Of a stretch of 64,000 nt of DNA, positions 49,354-57,459 are shown piece by piece (the first letter of the stretch is position 1; every line of letters starts with the position of its first letter). The DNA comes from Adlercreutzia faecimuris (GTDB lineage Bacteria > Actinomycetota > Coriobacteriia > Coriobacteriales > Eggerthellaceae): positions 558,001-622,000 of the forward strand of contig NZ_JAJMLW010000001.1 in NCBI RefSeq assembly GCF_022669055.1, written 5' to 3'. Position numbers and translations under genes: made by a program. Below the pieces are notes generated by a model that was given only the letters and a program-made list of their open reading frames with translations, did not search any database and was not told the DNA's origin.

Positions 49354-51684
49354 CTACAGCAGGTCGTCGAGGAGGGCGAGGAGGCGGGGGAGGTCGATGG
49401 GCTTGGAGACGTGGACGGTCATGCCGGCCTCCATGGCGGCGCGGCGGTCTTCCTCGAAGGCGTCGGCCGTCACCGCGATGATGGGCATGACGGCCACGTC
49501 GTCGCGGTCGAGCGCGCGGATGGCGCGCGTGGCGGCGGCTCCGTCCAGGCCGGGCATGTGCATGTCCATGAGCAGCGCGTGGTAGGCGAACGGCTCGGAC
49601 GCCGCCACCTGGGCGAGCGCGGCCGCGCCGTCCTCGGCGGCGTCCACGAAGAAGCCCTGCTCGCGCAGGATCTCCTGGAGGATCTCGCGGGACAGGTCGT
49701 CATCGTCGGCCACCAGCACGCGCTTGCCGCGGAACCGGCCCGGGTCGCGCCGCGGCGCGCCGTCGCCCGCCGTCGCGCCCGCCTCGCGCGGCGCCCCAGC
49801 CGCGCCGCCGCCCTCCTGCAGGCGCAGCTCGAGGGTCACGACGAACTCCGATCCGACGCCCGGCTCGCTCTCGACGGCGATGGAGCCGCCCATCATGTCC
49901 ACGAGGTTCTTGGTGATGGGCATGCCCAGGCCCGTTCCCTCCACCTTCGCCGCGCCGGCCACCGTCTCGCGCTCGAAGGGCTCGAAGACGCGGCCGATGA
50001 AGTCGGCGCCCATGCCGCGGCCGGTGTCCTTGACGGACAGCTCGTAGGAGCCGTAGCCGGTGGGCGCGCCGCGACGCTGGCGGCCGCGCACGAGGACGGT
50101 GCCGCCCGGGTCGGTGAACTTGAGGGCGTTGCCGATGATGTTCACGAGTATCTGGCTGAGGCGCAGGGCGTCGCCGTAGACGTCGGCGTCGGCGATGGCG
50201 GAGAAGTCGATGGTCAGGTCGATGTCGCGCTCGTGCGCCTGCGAGTCGAACAGGTCGCGCAGCTCGTCGGCCAGCGCGGCCAGGCTGATCGGCTCCTCGG
50301 CGATGGCCACCTTCCCGCTCTCGATGCGGCTCATGTCCAGGATGTCGTTGATGAGGCTCAGCAGGTGGTTGCTGGCGCCGTGGATCTTCTCGAGGCAGTC
50401 CTTCACGCGAGCCGGATCGTCCAGGTGCCCCAGGGCGATGTTGGCGAAGCCGGTGATGGCGTTCATGGGCGTGCGGATGTCGTGGCTCATGTTGGCCAGG
50501 AAGGTGCTCTTGGCGCTGCTGGCGTGCTGGGCCAGTGCGAGCGCGTCCTGGAGCAGCGCCTTCTGGCGCATCTGCTCGCGGGATTCGGCGCTCACGTCGC
50601 GCGCGGCGATGACCACCTCGTCGTTGCGGCTCGACAGGGCCAGGACGCGCATCTGCATGTACTCGGTGTCGTCGGCGAGGATGCGGCGATAGGTGACCGA
50701 CGCCTCGCCGTCGAGCGCGTCGAGCAGCTGGCGGACGTTGGGCATGAGCAGCGTCGCGCGCACCTGGTCGCGGTCGGCGGGGTGGACGTAGGTGTCGATG
50801 TAGCGCGTGAAGCCCTGCTGGTAGCTGCGCGCGTCGGCCAGCATGTAGCGGGCCGTGTCGGGCGCCGACTCGCGGATGCGGTAGGGCTCCATGGTGTCGC
50901 GCTCGAGGTTGGCCAGGTACAGGGCGTAGTTCTCGCGGCTGAGCGAGTCGATGATCGTGAGGCGCCGCTCATTGGCGGCCTCGAGCATCTTGTGGTGCGT
51001 GATGTCCTCGACGAAGCCGAAGGCGAACATGCTGGAATGGCCCGCGTGGGCCACGCTGATGCGCAGCCAGCGGCCGTCGGCCAGCTCGCCCTCGTAGAAC
51101 AGGCTGCCCCCGTTGTTGCGGAAGTCGATCATCTGGCGGCGCACGTCGTCGCCGCACGCGGGGCCGAAGTTCTCCTCGCAGAACGACACGACGCTGGCAT
51201 AGGTGCGCCGCAGCCCGTAGCGCTCGCAGGTGGCGGGCGTCAGCTGCACGGCGCGGGAGTCCATGTCGTAGAAGAACAGGCCGGCCTCGGCGTTTTCCAA
51301 CGAGGACCGCACCGGCTCCATCCAGTCGGACACGTTTTCCACGACGAAGCCGCAGAGGCCCTCCTCGATGGGGAAGACGACGATGTGCTGGAATTCCTCG
51401 AGGATGTCGGACACGGCGTCGAACTCGAGGGGCTGGCCCTCGTAGGCGGTGCGGTAGAAGCGCGGCAGCCAGGTGCGGTCGCCGTCGGGCCACAGGCCGT
51501 AGATGGTCTGGCCGGTCAGGTCGTCGGGGCGCTGGCTGGTGAGGTCGGCCATGGCGGCGTTGAGGTAGACGTAGCCGATGTCAGCCGCCCCCGTGCCCTC
51601 CTCGTCGAGGTAGACGCGGGCCACGGCGAACGCGACGGGGCTTCGATCGAAGACCCTATGGCAGAACTCCAGCAGCTGCTCCAT
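49354..51684 (-). CDS. Soluble hybrid histidine kinase with three PAS-like domains and a receiver
   Basis: The 776-residue protein has no membrane helix. PAS-like segments lie at ~15-120, ~130-235 and ~243-368. HisKA has phospho-acceptor H401 in F-L-A-N-M-S-H-D-I-R-T-P. HATPase_c has N-I-I-G-N-A at 515-520, D-T-G-R-G-M at 553-558 and G-T-G-L-G-M at 583-588. The C-terminal receiver (~654-776) has acidic D660-D662, phospho-acceptor D707 in L-L-M-D-M-H-M-P and K761. It is therefore a cytoplasmic phosphorelay sensor; the ligand is unknown and no output regulator is adjacent. I chose the ATG at 51684 because GAAGGG lies seven bases upstream; a longer frame upstream runs through non-coding DNA into the reverse of the YhgE gene. 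Confidence 0.93.
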   Translation of the reverse strand: MEQLLEFCHRVFDRSPVAFAVARVYLDEEGTGAADIGYVYLNAAMADLTSQRPDDLTGQTIYGLWPDGDRTWLPRFYRTAYEGQPLEFDAVSDILEEFQHIVVFPIEEGLCGFVVENVSDWMEPVRSSLENAEAGLFFYDMDSRAVQLTPATCERYGLRRTYASVVSFCEENFGPACGDDVRRQMIDFRNNGGSLFYEGELADGRWLRISVAHAGHSSMFAFGFVEDITHHKMLEAANERRLTIIDSLSRENYALYLANLERDTMEPYRIRESAPDTARYMLADARSYQQGFTRYIDTYVHPADRDQVRATLLMPNVRQLLDALDGEASVTYRRILADDTEYMQMRVLALSSRNDEVVIAARDVSAESREQMRQKALLQDALALAQHASSAKSTFLANMSHDIRTPMNAITGFANIALGHLDDPARVKDCLEKIHGASNHLLSLINDILDMSRIESGKVAIAEEPISLAALADELRDLFDSQAHERDIDLTIDFSAIADADVYGDALRLSQILVNIIGNALKFTDPGGTVLVRGRQRRGAPTGYGSYELSVKDTGRGMGADFIGRVFEPFERETVAGAAKVEGTGLGMPITKNLVDMMGGSIAVESEPGVGSEFVVTLELRLQEGGGAAGAPREAGATAGDGAPRRDPGRFRGKRVLVADDDDLSREILQEILREQGFFVDAAEDGAAALAQVAASEPFAYHALLMDMHMPGLDGAAATRAIRALDRDDVAVMPIIAVTADAFEEDRRAAMEAGMTVHVSKPIDLPRLLALLDDLL

Positions 51685-51820
51685 GATACGACCCTTCAGG
51701 ATGCGCTGGCGCGCACCGGCGGATGTCAGTCTTGTGCGTTGTCTTGCGTGCGTGGTGCGGCGCGTGTGCGATGCGGTGATTGCGCGGTCTTGCGATAGAG
51801 CTTGAAGAGCGGTAGAGCTT

Positions 51821-51903
51821 GGGGCCATCCCCCCGGGGGATCGTTCCCCCTGACCTTTTAGGTTACAGTTTAATGACGTTGACTTGCAAAGTCCACCTAA
51901 AAG
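51821..51903 (-). promoter_or_regulatory. Putative promoter and dyads upstream of the hybrid kinase
   Basis: On the minus strand TGGACT (plus 51890-51895) and TAAACT (51867-51872) are separated by 17 bp. This short AT-richer section sits in GC-rich DNA. GACTTGCAAAGTC (51881-51893) is a five-base dyad inside the spacer region. ACCTTTTAGGT (51853-51863) and ACCTAAAAG (51895-51903) form an inverted pair around it. A GC palindrome at 51827-51841 would fall at the start of the roughly 175-base leader. The rest of 51685-51820 shows nothing recognisable. Confidence 0.35.
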
Positions 51904-51922
51904 CGGTGAATCGGGGAAGATT

Positions 51923-51961
51923 CGCGCGCCCCCGGCGCGCCGCGCACGCCAGGGGCGCGCG
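51923..51961 (-). terminator. GC hairpin after the YhgE/Pip pair
   Basis: Ten-base arms (51923-51932 and 51952-51961) with a 19-base loop lie about 70 bases past the stop of the second YhgE gene. No U-tract is present, so termination is only possible. A small GCGC-GAAA-GCGC hairpin lies between this and the stop codon. Confidence 0.4.
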
Positions 51962-52028
51962 AGGGGGGGAGAGGCGCGAAAGCGCGGGGCGGCGCGCGGG
52001 GCGCGGGGCGCGTCGGGGGCGCTGCGCG

Positions 52029-54185
52029 CTACACCACCTTCGTCTCGGCGAGCTTGCGCAGAACGTAGTCGTTCAGGCGGATGACGGGACGGCGCAGCAC
52101 CAGGCCCAGCAGCAGCGAGGGGATGAGCAGCGCCAGCAGCAGCCCGATGCTCACCCAGTACTGGTCGCCGTAGATGCCGGCCATGGCGCCCTGCAGCGCC
52201 TCCATGGAATGGGTGAAGGGCAGCCACGGGTAGACGGCCTGGAAGAACTCGGCGGACATCTGCACGGGGAAGATGCCGCCCGACCCGGCCAGCTGGAGCA
52301 CCAGCAGGATGATGGCGCAGGCCTTGCCGATGTTGCCGAACGACACGGTGAGGGTGTACACCAGGTTGGTGAACACGAGCGCGGCGGCCCAGGCGGCCAC
52401 GTAGTACAGCAGCACGTGCTCGCACTGGACGCCCAGGAAGAAGACGTTGCCCGTGGCCACGATGGTGGCCTGGGCCAGGCCCAGCACCAGGAAGACGCCG
52501 TAGCGCCCCAGGTAGAGCTGGCCGGGGGTGGGGTCGTCCAGCTGGGCGCGGCGGCGCGGCCCCACGTTCACCTGCATGAGGGCCACCATGAAGATGGCGC
52601 CGATCCACAGCGACAGCGACGTGTAGAACGGCGACATGGCGCTGCCGTTGTTCGCCATGGGCCACACGGCGTGGCGGTCGAGCTGGGTGGGGGCCGACAG
52701 GAACTGGGCGATGCGCGCGGGGTCGGACCCGATGATGGCGCGCACCTTGTCCAGGTCGCCCGAGGCCAGCGCGCCGGCCAGCGCCGTGCGGGCGGCGGAC
52801 AGGTCGTCGGCCGCGCCCTCGAGCACGCCGGCGGTGTCGTCGAGGGAGGCGCGCACGCCGTCGAGGTCGTCGCCGAGCGACGACGACGCGCCGGCCAGGC
52901 CCTTGGCGGTGGCGTCCACCTGGCTCGCCAGCTTCTCGGAGGCGTCGCGCACCTGGGCGAGGGTGGCGCCCAGCTGGGCGGCCTCGTCGCGCAGCTTCGC
53001 GTCGTAGGAGGAGCGCAGGCCCTGGATGGCGGCGCGCGCCTCGTCGATGCGGGCGGTGACGGCGGCGCGCGCCTCCTCGGCTCGCGCCGCGCCCTGGCCG
53101 AGGGCCTCGGAGGCGTCGTCGATGCTGCCCTGGAGGTTGGCGAGCCCTAGGATGGCCTGGTCGATGCGGGGGAGCAGCGGGCTTGACGGGTCGGCCTGGG
53201 CGACTGACTCGCGCAGGGCCCGGTAGGCGTCGATGACGCCCTGCACGTCACCGGAGGCCGCGGCGAGGACGCCCTGGGCCGCGGCGGGCGTCTTCTCCAG
53301 CGCGTCGAGGGCCTCGTTCACGGCGGCCGACACCTTGTCGAAGGAGGCCTCGGCCTGGGCGAAGGCCTCATCGGCCGTCGACGCGGCGCCGTCCAGGGCG
53401 TCCGAGGCGGCGTCGATGCCCTCGCGCGCCTCGCCGAGCAGCGGGGCCGCGGCCGACGCGGCGTCCTCGGTGCCGCCCAGGATGTCGGCCGACGCGCGGG
53501 CCAGCGTGGCGGTGGATCCCACCAGGCCGCCGAACGCCCGGGCCTGGGACGCCGCGCCGCTCAGCTCGGCGACGGCCTGGGCCAGGCGCTCGTCCACCGC
53601 GGCGCCGTAGGAGGCGATGCCGTCGCCGTTGACGAAGCCGAGGAGGTTAGAGGTGGTGCCCAGGGCCACGTCGCCGACGGTCTTGGAGAACGTCTCATCG
53701 ATCTCCTGCTCCAGCGTGCTGGCCCCGGCGCCGGTGACGCGCGGCGCGATGGCGTTCTCCTTCTGGTTGACGTAGTAGACGATGTCGGCGTGCTCGACGT
53801 GGTCGGTGAAGACGGTCATGAGGTCGCGGCTGAACGACGCGGGGATGACGATGGCGGCGTAGTAGCGGCCCGCCTTGACCCCCTCGACGGCCTCGTCCTC
53901 GGTGACGAAGGTCCAGTCGAACTGGTCGTTGGCGCGCAGGGCCGCGGTCACCGACTCGCCGGCGTTCACCTTGACGGGGATGAGGTCGCTCTGGTAGCCC
54001 TTGTCGTCGTTGGCGACGGCCACCTTTATCTGGTCGGTGCGGTCGTAGGGATCCCAGAAGCCGGCCGTGGTGAACCACGCGTAGAGCGGCGGCACGATGA
54101 CGAGCCCCACCACCACGATGGCGGCGATGACGTTGTCGGCGAGGTGCCGCATATCCAGCAGGAAGAGGCGTGCGATGTTCTTCAT
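52029..54185 (-). CDS. YhgE/Pip-family membrane protein (second of pair)
   Basis: The 718-residue protein begins MKNIARLFLLDMRHLADN with one N-terminal helix (~15-42). A conserved extracellular head follows (W-D-P-Y-D-R-T-D-Q-I-K-V-A-V-A-N-D-D-K-G-Y), then a long Ala/Asp-rich coiled-coil section (~220-500) and five to six C-terminal helices of the ABC-2-like permease type (G-S-G-G-I-F-P-V-Q-M, P-F-T-H-S-M-E-A-L). The family includes the lactococcal phage-infection protein Pip and the ESX/T7-associated YueB/EsaA-like proteins; here the role is probably envelope transport or secretion, not proven. The ATG overlaps the TGA of the upstream paralogue by four bases, so the two are translationally coupled and may form a heteromer. 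Confidence 0.9.
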   Translation of the reverse strand: MKNIARLFLLDMRHLADNVIAAIVVVGLVIVPPLYAWFTTAGFWDPYDRTDQIKVAVANDDKGYQSDLIPVKVNAGESVTAALRANDQFDWTFVTEDEAVEGVKAGRYYAAIVIPASFSRDLMTVFTDHVEHADIVYYVNQKENAIAPRVTGAGASTLEQEIDETFSKTVGDVALGTTSNLLGFVNGDGIASYGAAVDERLAQAVAELSGAASQARAFGGLVGSTATLARASADILGGTEDAASAAAPLLGEAREGIDAASDALDGAASTADEAFAQAEASFDKVSAAVNEALDALEKTPAAAQGVLAAASGDVQGVIDAYRALRESVAQADPSSPLLPRIDQAILGLANLQGSIDDASEALGQGAARAEEARAAVTARIDEARAAIQGLRSSYDAKLRDEAAQLGATLAQVRDASEKLASQVDATAKGLAGASSSLGDDLDGVRASLDDTAGVLEGAADDLSAARTALAGALASGDLDKVRAIIGSDPARIAQFLSAPTQLDRHAVWPMANNGSAMSPFYTSLSLWIGAIFMVALMQVNVGPRRRAQLDDPTPGQLYLGRYGVFLVLGLAQATIVATGNVFFLGVQCEHVLLYYVAAWAAALVFTNLVYTLTVSFGNIGKACAIILLVLQLAGSGGIFPVQMSAEFFQAVYPWLPFTHSMEALQGAMAGIYGDQYWVSIGLLLALLIPSLLLGLVLRRPVIRLNDYVLRKLAETKVV

Positions 54186-56839
54186 GGGCGCACCTCCCCG
54201 TCGTCGGGGGCGGCGGGCTGGGTGCCCGCCGGGGCCGAGGCGCCCGCCGCGGGCGCCGGCGCGGGGATGGCCGGCACGGCGCCCCCGCCGGATTCCATGT
54301 CCTCCTTGGTGGCGCGCAGCAGGTCGTCGCGGTCGAGGCTGGCCAGGCGCAGGCGCGAGTCGAGGCGTGCGTTCACGTACTCCACCACGATGAGGTAGCC
54401 GTCCACGGCGATGATGCCGACCACCATGGCCGCCATCAGGATGAGCTTCACGTCGATGTCGGCCCGCAGCAGCACCATGACGGCGAAGGTGGCCAGCGGC
54501 TGCGCGATGAGGAGCACCCACCCCACGCGGATGAGCCGCGGGTAGCTGCGGCGGAACCGGTCGATGCGGCGGCTGAGGGCCGCGCGGTAGGCGTCGTCCT
54601 GGACGAGCGCGCGCAGCACGGTGCGCAGGCGGAAGCGCTCGCGGCGCGGGCCGCCGGCCACCTCCTCGCTGTCGAGCAGGCCGGTCTGGCCGAGCTTCTC
54701 GTCGAACAGCAGGTTCAGGTTGAAGGCGTAGCGCCCGAGCACCAGCCCGGTGAACAGCGCCAGCGGCACGAACAGCAGAAGCGCGCCCAGGTCAGCCCAG
54801 TAGTCCAGGCCGTAGAGGCCGCCGATGGCCTCGCGCATGGCGTCGATGGAGTAGGTGAAGGGCAGAAGCGGGTTGAGCGCCCGGAAGAACGGCGGCATCA
54901 TCTCGACGGGGAACATCCCCGACGACCCGGGTATCTGCACGATGAGCAGGATGACGGCGATGGCCTTCCCGATGTGCTTGAGGGTGTAGGCCAGAGCGAA
55001 CATGATGTTCACGTCCACCAGCACGGTGACGACGCCGGCCAGCACGAACAGGGCCGGGTTGTCGCACTGGATGCCCAGCAGGAGGTCGCCGATGGTGGCG
55101 ATGAGGCCCTGGATCAGCCCGAGCGCCATGAACAACAGCCAGCGCCCCAGGTAGGCCTGGGTGATGGTGAGGGGCGGCAGGCCCTCCGGGTCGACGCGGA
55201 TGCGGACGATGGCCATGAGGATGAACCCGGCCACCCATAGCGCCAGGTTGGTGTAGAAGGGGGTCACGCCCGACCCGTAGTTGCGCACGGGGTACACGTC
55301 GACGGTCTTGAGGGACACGGGCGCGGCCATGAAGTCGCCCACGTCCTGGGCGTCCAGGCCGAGGAAGTCGGCCAGCTCGTCGACGGAGAGCGAGCCGTGC
55401 AGGGCGTCCAGGTCAGTAAGGACGCCGTCGAGCTGGGACTGGACGGAGGCGAGGGAGTCGCCGGCGGCCTGGGCGGCGCCGTCGGCCTGGCCGAGGGCCT
55501 CGTCGAGGGCTTCGAGCGCGGCGCGGGCCTGGGCTATCTCGGGCTCGACGGCCGCCACGACGCCGCGCAGGGTGCCGAGGGCCTGGGACAGCGCGTCCAG
55601 GCTGCGGCTCACGTCGGGCAGCACCGAGTCGGTGAGCGAGCGGGAGGTGTCCTCGAGGGTGCCGGCGGCCTCCTGCACCGCCGCGTCGGCGGCGTCGGCG
55701 GCTCGGGCGGCCTGGTCGGCGGCGGCGCCGAGGGCCTGGGCCTGCTCTTCCAGGCTGGTGACGGTCTGCTGGAGGCGCGCGCCCTCGTCCCGGGCCCGGG
55801 CGAGGGCCTGGGCGATGGCGGGGTAGGCGGCGGCCTCGGGCTCGAGCTGGGCGATGAGGGCGTCGTTGTCGGCGATGAGCTGGCGGGCGGACGAGAGCGC
55901 CGTGTCCACCAGGCCTCGGGCCTCGGCGAGCTCGGCGGTGGCCTGGCCGATGGCGCCGTCGGCGGCGATGGCCGCCTTGCCCAGGGCCACGGCGCCCGCG
56001 GCCATGCCGGAGGCGAGCTCGGTGCCGTAGGACTGGGCGCTCGTCCGCAGCGCGTCGAGCTGGGCCTGGGCGGACGCCAGGTCGTCGGAGAGCCGGGGCA
56101 GCTCGCCCTCCAGCGTGCCGAGGGTGTCGCGGGCGCCGGCCACGGCCTCGCGCGACGACGCCACGGTGGGGCCGACGCCGTCGAGCGTCTCCTGCGTGTC
56201 GTCGAGGGCCTTCCGCACGCGCCCCAGGTCGTCGGCGAGCTGCCCGGAGGCCTCGTCGGCGCGCTCCTCCACGGCCGTGCCCGTCTTCTGCGCCATCTCC
56301 ACCACCGTCTCGCTGACCGTGGTGACGAAGGTGCGGTTGATCTCCTCCTCGATGGCGGTGGCGCCCGAGTCGGTGACCTTGGGGGCTACCGCCGAGAGCT
56401 TCTCGTTGACGTAGTAGTCGATGGTGGGCCGGGTGAAGTCGCCGTCGAAGACGCTGGTGAAGTCAGCGCTGAACTGGGGCGGGATGATGATGGCGGCGTA
56501 GTACTCGCCGGATTCCACGCCTCGTTTGGCCTGGGTCTCGTCGGTGAACTGCCAGCCGAGCTGGTGGTTGTCGTGCAGCTTGGCCACCACCTGGTCGCCC
56601 ACCTCCAGGTGGCCCGCCACGGCGCTGTCGGCGCCCTCGTCGAGGTTGGCGACGGCCACCTTGATGGACGCGGTGTTCTGGTAGGGGTCCCAGTTGGCGG
56701 CCACGCAGTACCAGGCGTAGAGCGAAGGCATGACGCACACGCCCAGGATGACGATGAGCGCCACGGGGCTGCGCAGGATGCGCTTCGCGTCGCGCGCGAA
56801 GACCTGCCAGATGACGGCTATGTTCTCCCTGAGCTTCAT
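54182..56839 (-). CDS. YhgE/Pip-family membrane protein (first of pair, with C-terminal extension)
   Basis: The 885-residue protein has an N-terminal helix (~24-46) and the head motif N-W-D-P-Y-Q-N-T-A-S-I-K-V-A-V-A-N-L-D-E-G. A long coiled-coil region (~190-490) and a C-terminal block of about five helices (G-S-S-G-M-F-P-V-E-M, P-F-T-Y-S-I-D-A-M) follow. Unlike its partner it continues with a cytoplasmic basic segment, two more helices (~775-830) and a Pro/Ala-rich tail. It is paralogous to the following gene but diverged. The start has MKLRENI typical of the family, but the nearest purine-rich site (GAGAGGAG) is unusually far, about 16 bases upstream, so initiation may be weak. Its TGA overlaps the next start codon. 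Confidence 0.9.
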   Translation of the reverse strand: MKLRENIAVIWQVFARDAKRILRSPVALIVILGVCVMPSLYAWYCVAANWDPYQNTASIKVAVANLDEGADSAVAGHLEVGDQVVAKLHDNHQLGWQFTDETQAKRGVESGEYYAAIIIPPQFSADFTSVFDGDFTRPTIDYYVNEKLSAVAPKVTDSGATAIEEEINRTFVTTVSETVVEMAQKTGTAVEERADEASGQLADDLGRVRKALDDTQETLDGVGPTVASSREAVAGARDTLGTLEGELPRLSDDLASAQAQLDALRTSAQSYGTELASGMAAGAVALGKAAIAADGAIGQATAELAEARGLVDTALSSARQLIADNDALIAQLEPEAAAYPAIAQALARARDEGARLQQTVTSLEEQAQALGAAADQAARAADAADAAVQEAAGTLEDTSRSLTDSVLPDVSRSLDALSQALGTLRGVVAAVEPEIAQARAALEALDEALGQADGAAQAAGDSLASVQSQLDGVLTDLDALHGSLSVDELADFLGLDAQDVGDFMAAPVSLKTVDVYPVRNYGSGVTPFYTNLALWVAGFILMAIVRIRVDPEGLPPLTITQAYLGRWLLFMALGLIQGLIATIGDLLLGIQCDNPALFVLAGVVTVLVDVNIMFALAYTLKHIGKAIAVILLIVQIPGSSGMFPVEMMPPFFRALNPLLPFTYSIDAMREAIGGLYGLDYWADLGALLLFVPLALFTGLVLGRYAFNLNLLFDEKLGQTGLLDSEEVAGGPRRERFRLRTVLRALVQDDAYRAALSRRIDRFRRSYPRLIRVGWVLLIAQPLATFAVMVLLRADIDVKLILMAAMVVGIIAVDGYLIVVEYVNARLDSRLRLASLDRDDLLRATKEDMESGGGAVPAIPAPAPAAGASAPAGTQPAAPDDGEVRP

Positions 56840-57091
56840 GGGCTGCGCGGCGCGCTCCTCTCGGGCCGGGTGCTGCCCTCCAGTATGATGCGCGCGCCGG
56901 TCAGGGTTGGCCCCGGCGCGGCGGCGTTGCCCGCCCGTGAAGCGGGGGGAGCCCGGGCGTTAGGCGCGGGCGCGGGCCACGGTGAGTGGTGGGGCCGTGC
57001 GGGCGGCGCGTGGGTCGCGGGGTGCGGCGGGGTCGCGTGGCGGGGCCGTGAGGCCGCGGGGTGCGTGGCGGGGCATGCGCGGGTGGGCGGC

Positions 57092-57165
57092 GCGCTGGCT
57101 CGCCAGGGGTGCCGCAGGGCATGCGTGGGGGGCGCTGGCTCGCCAGGGGTGCCGCAGAGCATGCG
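57092..57165. repeat. 40-bp tandem repeat with similarity to the msrAB 3' end
   Basis: Two 34-bp copies (57092-57125 and 57132-57165) differ at one base and are spaced exactly 40 bp. Each has a core CTGGCTCGCCAG, a short palindrome. Related but diverged copies occur at 57407-57435 and at 57457-57485; the last overlaps the msrAB stop codon (about 25 of 29 bases match the first copy). Confidence 0.75.
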
Positions 57166-57197
57166 GGGGGGGGTAACCCTCGAAAAGCCGAGGCTTT

Positions 57198-57349
57198 CTG
57201 CAAATTGCGACGGTTTTGCACTGCCCAAGGCGCCCCTCCGCCTTCGTGGTGCGCCTGCCCTCCGCAAAACCCCAGGTCGCGTCAAACTGGGTGCGCCGTG
57301 CGCTTGAAATGCGGCGATTCGTCGGGTGCAAAACCGTCGCAATTTGCAG
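57198..57349. mobile_element. 152-bp palindromic element with perfect 23-bp terminal inverted repeats
   Basis: The ends at 57198-57220 and 57327-57349 are exact reverse complements over 23 bp (core TGCGACGGTTTTGC). The ends are AT-richer than the interior, which contains a CCCAG...CTGGG hairpin. There is no ORF of note. The size and layout suit a MITE or dispersed palindromic repeat. The 11-mer GTCGCAATTTG in its end also occurs upstream of rpoN at 62249-62259. Confidence 0.6.
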
Positions 57350-57459
57350 GCGCCGGCCAGAATGCGCAGGCCGAACCGGGGAGGCGAGCCTGCGCGACGC
57401 GAGGCGGAGCTAGCTCGCCCGGGGTTTCGCGGGGCGGACGGAGGGTGGAGAGCGGGGCG

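Larger units (their letters stand above)
56840..57459. other. Intergenic region between msrAB and the YhgE/Pip pair
   Basis: This 620-bp gap holds G-rich low-complexity DNA (56930-57090), a 40-bp tandem repeat, a palindromic element (57198-57349) and further degenerate copies of the msrAB 3' end. I see no convincing ORF or promoter. Short frames here are Arg/Pro-rich shadows. Confidence 0.6.

Noticed and set aside
49354-52665. 1,103-codon version of the hybrid kinase
   Set aside because: The extra N-terminus translates the non-coding gap and the mirror frame of the YhgE gene. ATG 51684 has a clear ribosome site.
56836-57342. Minus-strand short frames with Pro/Ala/Arg-rich products
   Set aside because: They run through the tandem repeat and palindromic element, lack ribosome sites and show no family resemblance.
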